Below, one piece after another: positions 1-8,984 of a stretch of DNA of 64,000 bases. The position numbers and the translations under genes were made by a program. Position 1 is the first letter of the stretch, and every line of letters starts with the position of its first letter. Where the stretch lies: the NCBI GenBank assembly GCA_029266615.1, contig JAQSWN010000038.1, forward strand, positions 1 through 64,000, given 5' to 3'. The DNA comes from Polyangiaceae bacterium. GTDB lineage: Bacteria > Myxococcota_A > Polyangia > Polyangiales > Polyangiaceae. The notes under the pieces are model-generated. The model was not told the origin of the DNA, made no database searches, and worked only from the letters and a program-made list of their open reading frames with translations.

Positions 1-491
1 TCGTTCAACGCGACCAGGCTCTGGCCGTCGTCCAGCCGCACTTGGACCATCGTACGCTCTTCCAGCCTCGCATCATCCGCGACCACCGCGCGCAGCAGTT
101 GGCACCCGCGTGCGGGTGAATGGCGCACCAGCACGCCATCGAAGAGCTGCGGCGTCGGGTTGACGCCGAGCACCGCTTGCCCCGTCAGGTACTTGGCGAC
201 GTTGGCAACCAGGCCGTCCTGCCCGACGACCACGATGGTGTCGTCGGGCTCGAACAAGAACCTGTCGAGCTGGTGGCGGAGCACCAGGTTACGCCGAAAC
301 GTGAGCGGGATAGCGGCTTGCACAGTTATCACCGCGCTCTGCACCTGATGGTGCACCGCCTCGACCTCCGAGAGGGTCTGACCGCGCTGCTGGAGAAAAA
401 ACTCGGCCTGACTGCGGGTGGCGTGGCGCGCGAGCAGCTCTTCGTAAGCCGTGTGACGTGTCACCATCACCACGCGCGGGACGCGGGTCAC
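1..491 (-). CDS. NAD kinase-like protein (partial, C-terminus beyond left edge)
   Basis: An open frame runs from a GTG at 491 to the window edge, about 163 codons with no stop, so the C-terminus is missing. The N-terminal part has no recognised motif. Around residues 81-100 it reads FEPDDTIVVVGQDGLVANV and then AVLGVNPTPQLFDG. This matches the GGDG nucleotide-binding turn and the following GVN strand of ATP-NAD kinases (COG0061 type), but with GQDG instead of GGDG. Members phosphorylate NAD to NADP; whether this one does is uncertain because of the altered turn. The GTG overlaps the TGA of the upstream SPFH gene by four bases, so the two are translationally coupled. The locus also contains an NrtR-type regulator of NAD metabolism, which supports a link to NAD. 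It could instead be a non-catalytic nucleotide sensor of the same fold. Confidence 0.72.
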   Translation of the reverse strand, partial: MTRVPRVVMVTRHTAYEELLARHATRSQAEFFLQQRGQTLSEVEAVHHQVQSAVITVQAAIPLTFRRNLVLRHQLDRFLFEPDDTIVVVGQDGLVANVAKYLTGQAVLGVNPTPQLFDGVLVRHSPARGCQLLRAVVADDARLEERTMVQVRLDDGQSLVALN

Positions 492-1744
492 TTGCCGCCC
501 CCCCCCTCCAACTTCGCGACGCTGAGCCGCGCCACCTTTTCCAGCAAGCCTCCGAGCATGTCGGGCGTGACGGTGAGGTTCTGGATTTTGAGCTGCCCGG
601 CCAGTTCCTGCGCCGCGAGCGCCCACACCGCCTGCGGCGGCAGGTCCCGGTACGCGTCCATCCTCTTCTGCTCACCGAGCGCTCGCGCTTCCCCCACGGC
701 GCGCAGCTTCTCGGCTTCAGCCAAGCCCTGCAGCCGCGTTCGCTCCGCAACTGCGCCGCCGACGAGGCGCTCGGTTTCGGCTTGGGCACCAGCCTCCTGC
801 TTGCGTCGCTCGGCTGCGGCCGCGGCTTCGAAGCGGGTCTTGTCGGCTTCCGCCTCGGCTTGTTGTCGCAGCTCGTCGCCGGCGGCCACGCTGAGCACGC
901 GCTTGCGCATGGCTTCCGCTTCCGTTTCGAGCTGAGCGCGCTCGACGGTCGCGCGCGTCTCGATGCGCTTGTCCTCCGCTACCGCGACGATCCCGAGCCG
1001 GCGCGCTTCGGCCTCGCGCTCCACGCGCTGGCGGGCGTTTTGGCCGTTCTGCGCGATGAGCGACTCTTCGCGCTTGGCCAGCTCCACCTTCGTTTGCAGC
1101 TCGTTTTCGGCGATAGCGCGCTCCTTCTCCACGGCCAGAGCGCGGCGCTTGAAGACGGATTCGTCCGCGAGCTGTTGTAGCGTTTCACGCGTGGGCGTTT
1201 GAAGGGCCCGCTCCAACTCGGGCGTTGGCTTGAGCTCGTCGATACGCACCGTCTGCACCGCCAGGCCCAAGGCCGCGAGCGCCTCGTTGCCGTGGAGGGC
1301 GCGGGCCAGCTCCTCCCCCAACTTACCGAACCCGCTGACCATGAGATCCGCGATTTCACTCCGAGCGATGACGGTCAGCCCCGCCTGCTGAGCGATGCCG
1401 GTCAAAAGCACGGCGATCTGCTCCAGCGGCTGCTTCTTGTGCGTTCCCCGCTCCAGGTCGATGGCGAAGTCCACGCGATCGGCGAGGCGCCGCGCGTCCA
1501 TCACGCGGTAAGTGATGACGCCTTGCACGACCATTTCCTGGTAGTCGCGGGTGCGACCTTTGAAGAGGTAGTTGAGATCGCGGTCGTCGACCGGGATCTC
1601 TGCCACCGCCGCGGCCATGGGGAAGAACCAAAATGCCAGGCCTCGCCCTTCTCGAAGGAGCTCCCCGCGCCGGTAGTGCAGCACGTAGCTCGTGGCCTCC
1701 GCCCGCAAGTGCCGCATCCAGAAGAAACTCCTGATTTCTGCCAT
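488..1744 (-). CDS. SPFH/band 7 domain protein (slipin/flotillin-like)
   Basis: A 418-residue protein. Residues about 1-200 match the SPFH/band 7 fold: a short hydrophobic stretch near 36-48, then IPVDDRDLNYLFKGRTRDYQ and the strand-rich region ending near VRIDELKPTPELERAL. Residues about 220-390 are a long Ala/Glu/Arg-rich coiled coil typical of flotillin-like proteins. The C-terminus is a short helix ending in a Gly run. The family forms oligomeric scaffolds at the membrane. The ATG at 1744 has a strong ribosome site (AAAAGGAG) about 8 bases upstream. The stop overlaps the GTG of the NAD-kinase-like gene. Upstream lie two inverted repeats shared with the divergent methyltransferase gene, so the two transcripts are probably co-regulated. 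The exact role here is inferred, not known. Confidence 0.85.
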   Translation of the reverse strand: MAEIRSFFWMRHLRAEATSYVLHYRRGELLREGRGLAFWFFPMAAAVAEIPVDDRDLNYLFKGRTRDYQEMVVQGVITYRVMDARRLADRVDFAIDLERGTHKKQPLEQIAVLLTGIAQQAGLTVIARSEIADLMVSGFGKLGEELARALHGNEALAALGLAVQTVRIDELKPTPELERALQTPTRETLQQLADESVFKRRALAVEKERAIAENELQTKVELAKREESLIAQNGQNARQRVEREAEARRLGIVAVAEDKRIETRATVERAQLETEAEAMRKRVLSVAAGDELRQQAEAEADKTRFEAAAAAERRKQEAGAQAETERLVGGAVAERTRLQGLAEAEKLRAVGEARALGEQKRMDAYRDLPPQAVWALAAQELAGQLKIQNLTVTPDMLGGLLEKVARLSVAKLEGGGGK

Positions 1745-1760
1745 GTGGTCCGCTCCTTTT

Positions 1761-1783
1761 GATAGTGTTGTTTATACACTATC
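1761..1783. promoter_or_regulatory. Inverted repeat 1, probable operator in divergent promoter
   Basis: Perfect 8-base arms GATAGTGT and ACACTATC are separated by 7 bases. The element lies 17 bases upstream of the SPFH start codon. On the minus strand it contains TATAAA (1771-1776), a possible -10 box, so a protein bound here would block that promoter. It shares AGTGT-N7-ACACT with the next repeat. The NrtR-type regulator at the end of the divergent operon is the most likely ligand, by inference from position. Confidence 0.7.
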
Positions 1784-1807
1784 CTAAGTGTTCGCGCCAC
1801 ACTTAGG
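1783..1807. promoter_or_regulatory. Inverted repeat 2, probable operator in divergent promoter
   Basis: Perfect 9-base arms CCTAAGTGT and ACACTTAGG are separated by 7 bases. It abuts inverted repeat 1 and has the same AGTGT-N7-ACACT core and spacer length. The two centres are 23 bases apart, close to two helical turns, as expected for two dimers bound to one face of the DNA. It lies 55 bases before the ATG at 1863. Confidence 0.7.
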
Positions 1808-1862
1808 CCAGTAAGGAGTGATTTTCCAACCGAGGGCGAAAACGACTTAGAGTTCCCGGCAC

Positions 1863-4061
1863 ATGGCGCAGGACTATTCGCAGCAGCACCGGGGCGACGG
1901 CGACGCGTACCAACGTTACCTCGCGGGCATGGACCGCAGCATGCGCCAGAAGGTGGCGCTCACGGCAGCTCACCTGCTCGGGGAAGGCACCGTGGCGGAC
2001 ATGGGCATGGGGTCCGGCAGCGGCACGCAGGCGCTCGCCTCGCTCTACCCCCGCATGCGCGTGATCGGTGTGGACGTGAACCCGGAAATGGTCGACCGCG
2101 CCCGCGCGAAGCTGTCCCTGCCGAACCTGGAGTTCGTCGCGGGCGACATCGCGCAGCCGGTGTTTCCCCCGAACAGCCTGGACGCCGTGTTCGACTCCTC
2201 CGTGCTGCATCATGTCACGTCCTTCAACGGCTACGACCATGAAGCGGCGGCGCGCGCGCTCGGCGCGCAGGTGGAGCAACTGTCGATCGGCGGGAGTCTG
2301 ATCGTTAGGGACTTCGTCGCGCCGGACGAAGGAGAGATCCTGCTCGAGCTACCCACGACGGACGGCGACGAGACCGACGCCGCGGAGACTTGCTCGAGCG
2401 CGCGCCTTTTCGAACGCTTTGCTCGAGAATTCCGGCCGCTCTCGTCGGCGCCGGGCTTCGTTTTCGAAAAGGTTTTGCCGCGCGAGGCGGGTTGGGAGCG
2501 TTACCGAGTCCAGCGGCGGTGGGCGGTGGAGTTTCTGCTTCGCAAGGACTACCGCTCGGATTGGGCCTCGGAGGTGCTGGAGGAGTACACCTATTTCACC
2601 CAACCGCGCTTCGAGGCCGAATACCGTAGGCTCGGGCTGCGCTTGCTCGCGTCGTTCCCGATCCACAATCCGTGGATCGTTCAGCACCGATTCGTGGGTA
2701 AGGCGCGGCTCTGGTCCCTAGAGGACGAGCCGCTGGAGTTTCCCGCGACCAATGTGCTCATCGTCGGGGAGAAGGTCTCGCCGAACGAAGGCGTACGCTT
2801 CCATTCAGGCGAGCTGGCGCCGCCAAACGGCTTCCTCCTCACGCATTGCTTCAGTCACCGCGAGTCCGGCGGGCGGCGGGACCTCGTGCGCCGGCCGGGC
2901 ACGGCCGTGGACGTGGTGCCCTGGTTCGAAGAGCACGGGAGGGTATTCGTGCTCGCCCGTAAAGGGCACCCACGCCCCGTTTTGCAGGCTAACGACGCCG
3001 ATCCGGCGATAGATGAAGGCAGCGCGGTCGGGTACGTGACCGAGCCGATCCTAACGATTCAGACCGACAAGCCGCTCGCGCTCACGGTGGAGGACGCGCT
3101 GCAGCACGCCGCGGGCATCCTCCCCCACCAGATCGAGACCTTGATGGAAGCGACCAGCTACTACCCCTCGCCGGGCGGCTTGGTCGAGCAGGTCCGGGCC
3201 GTTCACGTGCGGGTGCCTCCCACCTACTTGAACCGGGATGCTCACAACACGAGCGGCTTCAGCACCGGCGGCAGCGTGCGCGCCATCGACGCGCAGCAGC
3301 TGCTGCGCGCCGCGCAGGTCGGCGCTTTGCCGGACGCCCGCTTGGAGCTCAACGTTTACGAGATCTTGCTACGGCAACGGCTGGATCCGGGACCATGGAT
3401 CGGCGCCGAGCTCTTGCTCGCCGAGCAACCGCCAGACCAGGAGCCGCCGCTGACGACCTTCGATCTCCCGCCGCGCCGCGCGTTCGTTCCCGACTCCGCG
3501 CCGTCGTCGACCGGCTTTTTGCGGCACCTCTGCCGCTATTTTTCCGAACACGGGCCCTCCGGGGACGAGCTCGGCCGCCACGCGCGGGAGTACGTCGTTC
3601 CAGGGCCGCTGAGCACCAACACCGTCGCTTGTGCGGTGCTACGTCGCGTCCGGGACGCCGTTCTGCTCGGCTTGGACGAAGACGATTTGCCCGCCGTGCA
3701 GATCTTCGGGGGTTCGAGCGCGATTTGGGTGACGCCCGCATGGCGCTTGCCACGCTCGGTCCGGGCGCGCTCCGAAGCGGAGGCGTGGACGCGCCGGCAG
3801 TTGGAGAGCGGTTACGGCGTGGAGGTCGCGCGGTTTCACGAGCTGGGAGGCCGCTATCACCCGTCGGCCGGCGTCACGCCCGAGATCGTATTTCCCTACG
3901 CGGTGGAGGCTCGCCCCGTACGAGCCGCCGAGCGCCGGCTGAGCTGGGCGCCGCTCGCCGAGGTCATCGCGCAGCTGCCGAGCTTTAGGGAGGGGCACTT
4001 GCGCGTAGTCGCGCTCCGCGCTGCGCACGCGCTCGGGCTATTGTCCGCGCCCCAGAGCTGA
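1863..4061 (+). CDS. SAM-dependent methyltransferase fused to two degenerate Nudix-like domains
   Basis: A 732-residue protein. Residues 1-200 are a class I methyltransferase: motif [12 protein letters not shown] at 44-54, the acidic strand end GVDVNPEM at 69-76, GDI near 94-96 and SVLHHV at 113-118. Residues about 285-510 resemble an ADP-ribose-type Nudix fold. After [12 protein letters not shown] they reach [20 protein letters not shown], the segment that follows the Nudix box in ADP-ribose pyrophosphatases, but no REUxEExGU box is present. Residues about 580-720 look like a second copy: [20 protein letters not shown] followed by LESGYG sits where a Nudix box belongs but lacks most of the catalytic glutamates. 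The likely role is a methyltransferase that senses an NAD-derived nucleotide; this is inference. The gene ends 2 bases before the NrtR-like gene, so they form one operon. The ribosome site is weak. Confidence 0.72.
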   Translation: MAQDYSQQHRGDGDAYQRYLAGMDRSMRQKVALTAAHLLGEGTVADMGMGSGSGTQALASLYPRMRVIGVDVNPEMVDRARAKLSLPNLEFVAGDIAQPVFPPNSLDAVFDSSVLHHVTSFNGYDHEAAARALGAQVEQLSIGGSLIVRDFVAPDEGEILLELPTTDGDETDAAETCSSARLFERFAREFRPLSSAPGFVFEKVLPREAGWERYRVQRRWAVEFLLRKDYRSDWASEVLEEYTYFTQPRFEAEYRRLGLRLLASFPIHNPWIVQHRFVGKARLWSLEDEPLEFPATNVLIVGEKVSPNEGVRFHSGELAPPNGFLLTHCFSHRESGGRRDLVRRPGTAVDVVPWFEEHGRVFVLARKGHPRPVLQANDADPAIDEGSAVGYVTEPILTIQTDKPLALTVEDALQHAAGILPHQIETLMEATSYYPSPGGLVEQVRAVHVRVPPTYLNRDAHNTSGFSTGGSVRAIDAQQLLRAAQVGALPDARLELNVYEILLRQRLDPGPWIGAELLLAEQPPDQEPPLTTFDLPPRRAFVPDSAPSSTGFLRHLCRYFSEHGPSGDELGRHAREYVVPGPLSTNTVACAVLRRVRDAVLLGLDEDDLPAVQIFGGSSAIWVTPAWRLPRSVRARSEAEAWTRRQLESGYGVEVARFHELGGRYHPSAGVTPEIVFPYAVEARPVRAAERRLSWAPLAEVIAQLPSFREGHLRVVALRAAHALGLLSAPQS

Positions 4062-4063
4062 GC

Positions 4064-4747
4064 ATGTCGCACACGTACGAGTTTCCTCGCCCCGCGCTCG
4101 CCGTAGATTGCGTGGTTTTCGCAATCGACGAGGGCGCTCTGAAGGTGCTCTTGGTGCAGCGCGGGGCGGAGCCATTTGCGAGCGATTGGGCGTTGCCGGG
4201 CGGCTTCGTCCGATTGGAAGAGACGACGGACCAAGCCGCCCTGCGGGAGCTCCGTGAAGAGACCGGCCTTTCGCAGGTTTTTTTGGAGCAGCTCTACACG
4301 TTCAGCTCGCTCGAGCGTGATCCACGCGAGCGCGTCGTCTCCGTCGCGCATTACGCGCTCGTCCGGCCCGCGGCGGTGCAGGGAGGGACGGACGCGAGCC
4401 AGGCGCGCTGGTTCGCCTTGTCCGAGGTGCCCCCCCTCGCCTTCGATCACGACGGGATCTTGACGATGGCGCTCGAGCGCCTACGCGGCAAAGTTCGCTA
4501 CCAACCGCTCGGCTTCGAGCTTTTGCCGCCCAAGTTCACGCTCGGCCAGCTGCAACGGCTCTACGAGGCGATCCTCGGACGCGAGCTCGACAAGCGGAAC
4601 TTTCGCCGCGCGTTTTTGCGCATGGGCATCCTGGAGGAGCTGGACGAAATGCAGGACAACGTGAGCCACCGCCCGTCGCGCCTCTATCGGTTCCACCGCG
4701 CCGAGTACAAGCGCCTCGTGAAGCGCGGCTTCAACTTCGAGATTTAG
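4064..4747 (+). CDS. nrtR: NrtR-type Nudix/winged-helix transcriptional regulator
   Basis: A 227-residue protein with the NrtR architecture. Residues 1-140 form a Nudix domain, and residues about 147-225 a winged helix with the characteristic [11 protein letters not shown] and [13 protein letters not shown]. The Nudix box is intact: G47, E53, then RELREETGL at 61-69. Catalysis on ADP-ribose-like substrates therefore remains possible, although many NrtR proteins only bind the ligand. Characterised NrtR proteins repress NAD biosynthesis and salvage genes and are released by ADP-ribose. Here the gene closes an operon whose promoter carries two inverted repeats, and the divergent operon holds an NAD-kinase-like gene. 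Autoregulation plus control of the divergent genes is the simplest reading. The ATG follows the previous stop by 2 bases. Confidence 0.85.
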   Translation: MSHTYEFPRPALAVDCVVFAIDEGALKVLLVQRGAEPFASDWALPGGFVRLEETTDQAALRELREETGLSQVFLEQLYTFSSLERDPRERVVSVAHYALVRPAAVQGGTDASQARWFALSEVPPLAFDHDGILTMALERLRGKVRYQPLGFELLPPKFTLGQLQRLYEAILGRELDKRNFRRAFLRMGILEELDEMQDNVSHRPSRLYRFHRAEYKRLVKRGFNFEI

Positions 4748-4760
4748 CGGGCAAGCTGGG

Positions 4761-5267
4761 TCAGGATATCCAAACGATCATGCCGAGCGATTCGTCTCGC
4801 GCGCGCTGAGTGAGGCGCTGCAAGCCGCGAAAAGGACCAAAGTAGTAGCCGAGATCGTAGTCGCTCTTCAGGTTCAGCTGCTCCCAGCGCCCCGGATAGA
4901 CGCCCAGCGCTTCGAGCTTTTTCGCGTCGAATCGCTCGAGAAGAGAGCTCTCCGTTACCGCTGCGAGCGCGGACGCAATGACCGCCACCTCCGCGGCGAG
5001 GAAGACGCGCGCGGGACCCGCGCCGCCCAAGTCCTCCTCCCCGACGGGGGTGCCCCCGGCGAGCAGGAACGCGAGCGGGCCTTCGCCGGCCTGAGCGCTG
5101 CCACTCAGCAGGTAGTGCAAGCAGTGCCACGCCTTGTCCAGATCCACGAACCCTTGCTCCGGCGCGTTGTACGCGCCGTCGATGACTCCGAAGATGTCCC
5201 CCGGGTTCTGGAGCAGAGCTTCGACCTTCGCTTCGGGAAGCAAATAGGCGTGTCCGATCAGGCTCAT
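4761..5267 (-). CDS. DUF1877 (YfbM-like) family protein
   Basis: A 168-residue soluble protein. It has the DUF1877 pattern: an N-terminal MSLIGHAYLL, then DLDKAWHCLHYLL near 43-55, FLLAGG near 66-71, and the C-terminal YYFGPFRGLQRLTQRARDE segment. The family is widespread and its function is not known; many members occur singly next to unrelated genes. The gene converges on the NrtR-like gene with 13 bases between stops. It begins 27 bases after the end of the TPR gene upstream and may be read with it. Confidence 0.85.
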   Translation of the reverse strand: MSLIGHAYLLPEAKVEALLQNPGDIFGVIDGAYNAPEQGFVDLDKAWHCLHYLLSGSAQAGEGPLAFLLAGGTPVGEEDLGGAGPARVFLAAEVAVIASALAAVTESSLLERFDAKKLEALGVYPGRWEQLNLKSDYDLGYYFGPFRGLQRLTQRARDESLGMIVWIS

Positions 5268-5294
5268 GGCGAGCCCAGCGTAGCACTCACGGCG

Positions 5295-7286
5295 TCAGCG
5301 CAAGCCTTCGCCGCCCACGTACTCGTCTTCCCAATCCTCGCCTTCGAACGGCCAGAACTCTTCGTCGTCTTGCAGAAATCGCTGCGCGTCGAGCGAGTCC
5401 ACGATGGTTTGCGGTAAAAGGCCCTGCGACAGCGCCTGAATCTCCACCTCGAGCGCGCGCTTCTTGCCGAGCACGGTCTCGATGCGACCAAGCCGCGCGC
5501 GTCGGAGCAACCGAGAGAGCCGCAGGTCCAACCGCTGTAGCGCGTCTCCAGCGAGCTCGAGCTGCTGCTGCTCGGCTTCCAGGCGCAGCGCCGCAGACTT
5601 TTGGTAAAGCTCCGTCGCTAGCTGCTGGTCGCCCGCGATGAGTCCGGCCAAATCCACACCCTTGGCGCCCGGGCCGCCGGGACTGCTCGTGAGGGACGCG
5701 CGCGCGGCTTTCGCCTGAAGCGCCAGCGCCACGACCTCCTTCCCGAGCAGCTCTAGATCCGGGCCCTTCTTGCCGGTGCGGTCGGCTTCACGCAGCAGCC
5801 GCTTGAGCTCACGGATTTGCGACTCGATGCGCGTCACCTTGTCCACCGGCGACGCGCTCAGCCCCGCCTCGGACTGGGCCTTCGTCTCCTTTTGGGCGGA
5901 GAGCTTGCTGGACGCTTCGGTGAGCTCACTCATCGAGCGCCGGAGGCCGCTCAGCTGGTGATCCAACAGCGAGAGCCGCCGCGCGGCGCGGCCGTAGCCG
6001 GCGTCGATGCGCAGCAACGAGCCCAGTGCCCGCGCGGTCTCGTCTGGCACCCCCACCCCAGCGCTGGCTGGATCCGCCCCCTCGCGCACGGTGTCTACCA
6101 ACGCCTTCATCGCGGCGCCGTCCTTCGAGATGCGGCGGGCAGCGTCGCGCACCGGCTCGTAACGCTTGATGAACGCGGCAAGCTTGTTGTCCGCTTGTGG
6201 AAAGCGGCACGTCGCGAGGTCCACGTACGAATCTAGAATGTACGACTCGTCTTCGTAGACGTGGTTGACCTGCAGGCGCTTGAGGTCGTCCAGCGCTTGG
6301 CGAGCGCCGTCGTAGTCCTTCGCCTCGTAACGCGTCGTCGCGGTCTCGTAGAGCGCCTCGGTGATGTTCTCCGAGTCGTTCGGGACGAGGTAGTAGTAAT
6401 ACCGCGCGTCGTCGAAGCGGTACTGCTCGTGGGCGACGCGTCCGAGGCCGAGGCGCGCCAGATCGCGAACGCGAAAGAACTCCGACCCTCCGAATAGCGC
6501 CGCGCGCTTGGGCGTCTGCTTCTTGTCCGCGACCTTACAGAACAGCTGCTCGCCGCGCTTGTAGTCGCGCTTCTCGACCGCAATGACGCCCGAAAGGTAC
6601 GTCGCTTGCGCCCAAAAGCGCGATTTTTCGCCGACCTTGGCGTAGGCCGCGAGCGCGTCGTCCGATTTTTTCCCTAGCTCGGCGGCGCGCCCACGCAAGT
6701 ACATGACGTCGCCCGTGAGCTCCTCCGGCGCGCTCGGCGGCACCGCTTCCAAGTCTTTCAGGATCACTTCCGGGCGGTCACTCGCGAGCCCCGCGTCCAC
6801 CAAGCTGCGCACCGCGCGCCGGTAGTACGTGTCGCCCGGATCCCCCTTGAGCAGACGGGTTAGATAGCCCCGTGCGGGCTGAAGGGCGCCCGCGCTCGCT
6901 AGCGCGTCCCCGAGCGAGAAGAGCGCGGCGCGTCCTTCCGCGGAGCTCGCGAACGGCTCGAAGCGCGGAGACTCGATCAGGTACACGAGGTCCCCGATCG
7001 CCTCGTCGCGCCGCCCCGTAGCGAGCTTCTCCTCGATGACGGGCAGCTCGTCGCGCAAGCGCGCGATACTGAGGGGAATGGTCGCGGCGAGCTGCTTCGC
7101 GCCCAGCGCCTTTTGATAGGCGCGCATCGCTTCTCCGCGGGTGTCGGCGGCGTCGTCGTAGGATTGGGGGGCCTGCCCGGCGGGTGCCTCCGTGATGGGC
7201 TCTTCCACCGTCGTAGGCGGCGTACTTTGGGCCCAAGCGCTGCCTGGGAGCAGGGCCGCGCAAAGCCACCAGGAGGCGACTCTCAC
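5295..7286 (-). CDS. Exported TPR-repeat protein with C-terminal coiled coil
   Basis: A 663-residue protein starting at a GTG that overlaps the TGA of the preceding gene by four bases. Residues 1-19 are a clear signal peptide ending SAWAQ. Residues about 75-400 are helical TPR-like repeats (for example GDTYYRRAVRSLVDAGLA and GRVAHEQYRFDDARYYYYLV). Residues about 430-640 are a long charged coiled coil, and the tail is acidic and aromatic (EEFWPFEGEDWEDEY). It is probably a periplasmic scaffold or outer-membrane-associated protein. It is third in an operon after gpmA and the 7283-8047 gene. No specific function is recognised; a part in an envelope or motility complex is possible but unproven. 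Confidence 0.75.
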   Translation of the reverse strand: MRVASWWLCAALLPGSAWAQSTPPTTVEEPITEAPAGQAPQSYDDAADTRGEAMRAYQKALGAKQLAATIPLSIARLRDELPVIEEKLATGRRDEAIGDLVYLIESPRFEPFASSAEGRAALFSLGDALASAGALQPARGYLTRLLKGDPGDTYYRRAVRSLVDAGLASDRPEVILKDLEAVPPSAPEELTGDVMYLRGRAAELGKKSDDALAAYAKVGEKSRFWAQATYLSGVIAVEKRDYKRGEQLFCKVADKKQTPKRAALFGGSEFFRVRDLARLGLGRVAHEQYRFDDARYYYYLVPNDSENITEALYETATTRYEAKDYDGARQALDDLKRLQVNHVYEDESYILDSYVDLATCRFPQADNKLAAFIKRYEPVRDAARRISKDGAAMKALVDTVREGADPASAGVGVPDETARALGSLLRIDAGYGRAARRLSLLDHQLSGLRRSMSELTEASSKLSAQKETKAQSEAGLSASPVDKVTRIESQIRELKRLLREADRTGKKGPDLELLGKEVVALALQAKAARASLTSSPGGPGAKGVDLAGLIAGDQQLATELYQKSAALRLEAEQQQLELAGDALQRLDLRLSRLLRRARLGRIETVLGKKRALEVEIQALSQGLLPQTIVDSLDAQRFLQDDEEFWPFEGEDWEDEYVGGEGLR

Positions 7287-8047
7287 TCGACCACCCGCGC
7301 GCGTAGCTTCACGCGCAAGTCGTATTGCCCATCCGCGTCGTCAGGGAAATCCTCGGCCATGTCCGAGTCGTCGACGATCGTCAGGTGGGTGTCCACGAGC
7401 TTGCTTTCAGGGATGACCACGCTGAAGCGCGAGCTCTGCCAGGTCCGAAACTCTTTGTTGCGCGCGTCGTAACGCTCAATCTCGACGCCGACCACGTGAT
7501 GGCCGGGAGCGACCGCGTGCTCGTAAACGGTGCGCTCGTCCTCGGCCGAGAAGCGCGCTGGTGCGGCGAAGACCACGCCGTCGTCCAGCGTGACGGTGAA
7601 GCTCGCGAGCCGCGCGTCCTCACCTTTGGTCTCGACGACGACACGTAGCTTGCTCGCGAACAAGGTTGTCGTCAGCGCGGCCACGCGGCTGCGAAGCGCT
7701 GCGATGTCCCCGAGCAGCTTGTCGTATTCGAAGGGGGGCGGCTTGGCGGCACCGCTGGGGAATTCTGGAGGCGAAGGCGTCAGCGGCGACGGCTTCTGCT
7801 CCGGCTTCTGCTCCGCAACGCTCTTCGGCGGCGGCGCACCCAAGTCGTCCGTGCCACTGGGCGCGGGCGCTTCAGGGCTCGGTGCGGCCTTCTCCGTGGT
7901 GGCGGCGTCCGCCTTGGCCTTCGCGGCGTCCGCCTTGGCTCGGTCCTCTTCTTTGCTCACCGCTGCCTTCTTGCCGGGCTGCGCATACGCGGCGAAGCCG
8001 AACGAGGTGGCCAAGGCGAGCGAGAAGAGGACCAGCCGTTGGCGCAT
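7283..8047 (-). CDS. Exported low-complexity/beta domain protein, unknown
   Basis: A 254-residue protein with a signal peptide at residues 1-22 (LALATSFGFAAYAQ). Residues about 25-100 are a Lys/Ala/Pro-rich linker that alternates positive and negative charge. A short coiled-coil stretch, DKLLGDIAALRSRVAALTTT, follows. Residues about 130-250 form a compact beta-rich domain with HHVVGVEIERYDARN. Such linkers often span the periplasm or peptidoglycan. The ATG overlaps the gpmA stop (TAATG), and its own stop overlaps the TPR gene start, so it is translationally coupled on both sides. It probably acts with the TPR protein. The family is not recognised. Confidence 0.68.
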   Translation of the reverse strand: MRQRLVLFSLALATSFGFAAYAQPGKKAAVSKEEDRAKADAAKAKADAATTEKAAPSPEAPAPSGTDDLGAPPPKSVAEQKPEQKPSPLTPSPPEFPSGAAKPPPFEYDKLLGDIAALRSRVAALTTTLFASKLRVVVETKGEDARLASFTVTLDDGVVFAAPARFSAEDERTVYEHAVAPGHHVVGVEIERYDARNKEFRTWQSSRFSVVIPESKLVDTHLTIVDDSDMAEDFPDDADGQYDLRVKLRARVVE

Positions 8048-8796
8048 TACTTACCTTTGGTTTGGTTGGCGACGGCCTTGGCGGCGGCTTCGGCCGCGGC
8101 CGCGTCGCCCAAGTAGTAGCGGGGCTTGATCGGCTTGAGGTCGTCGTCCAGCTCGTAGACCAGCGGGATGCCGGTCGGAATGTTGAGCTCGACGATGTCC
8201 TCGTCGCTCACGTTGTCCAGGTGCTTGACCAGCGCGCGGAGGCTGTTGCCGTGCGCGGCGATGATCACGCGCTCACCGCGTTTGATGGCGGGAGCGATCT
8301 CGCTCTCCCAAAACGGGAGAAAGCGCTCGACGGTGTCCTTCAGGCACTCCGTCTTTGGGATGTCGCTGGGCGCGAGGTTGGCGTAACGCGGGTCTTTGCC
8401 CGGCCAGAACTCGTGCGTCTCGTCCAATGGGGGCGGCGGCGTGTCGTAGCTGCGGCGCCAGACCAGCACCTGCTTGTCGCCGTGCTTCTTCACCGTCTCC
8501 GCCTTGTCGAGGCCTTGCAGAGCGCCGTACATGCGCTCGTTCACGCGCCACGTCTGCGTGACGGGGATCCACATTTGATCGAGCTCTTCCAGCGCGATGA
8601 AGAGCGTTTTGATGGCGCGCTTCAACACCGAGGTGTACGCGCGATCGAACACGAAGCCTTCAGCGCGCAGCAGCTTACCGGCGGCGCGTGCTTCCGCTTC
8701 ACCTTGCTCGCTGAGGGGCACGTCGACCCAGCCGGTGAAGCGATTTTCGCTATTCCACTGGCTGAGGCCGTGACGGAGGAGGACCAGTTTCTTCAT
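8047..8796 (-). CDS. gpmA: 2,3-bisphosphoglycerate-dependent phosphoglycerate mutase
   Basis: A 249-residue enzyme interconverting 3- and 2-phosphoglycerate in glycolysis and gluconeogenesis. The phosphohistidine motif [12 protein letters not shown] is at residues 4-15 (His9). It is followed by [14 protein letters not shown], the typical [15 protein letters not shown] substrate loop near 84-98, and the second histidine in [18 protein letters not shown]. Length and motif order fit bacterial GpmA. The C-terminus has an extra Ala/Lys-rich tail. It leads an operon with two exported proteins, an unusual partnership for a glycolytic enzyme. The 188 bases upstream hold its promoter; no clear boxes were assigned. 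Confidence 0.95.
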   Translation of the reverse strand: MKKLVLLRHGLSQWNSENRFTGWVDVPLSEQGEAEARAAGKLLRAEGFVFDRAYTSVLKRAIKTLFIALEELDQMWIPVTQTWRVNERMYGALQGLDKAETVKKHGDKQVLVWRRSYDTPPPPLDETHEFWPGKDPRYANLAPSDIPKTECLKDTVERFLPFWESEIAPAIKRGERVIIAAHGNSLRALVKHLDNVSDEDIVELNIPTGIPLVYELDDDLKPIKPRYYLGDAAAAEAAAKAVANQTKGK

Positions 8797-8984
8797 GATT
8801 CAGCAATCTTTCCAGACGCCGCGCCCGGGGGTGGGGCCGGCGCACCATCTCACTGCCATCGTGAGCCGATTGCAAGCGTAAGGAGCGCGGCCCGAAGCCT
8901 ACCCGCGGCCGCGAATGTCGGGAAAAAGGCGCGCGTTTCCAGGAAGCGCGTCAGAGGCGTCCACCCTGAGCGCGATGGCGGTCG

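Noticed and set aside
8840-8880. CTCAC/GTGAG partial inverted repeat upstream of gpmA
   Set aside because: Only 5-base arms in GC-rich sequence; not better than chance.
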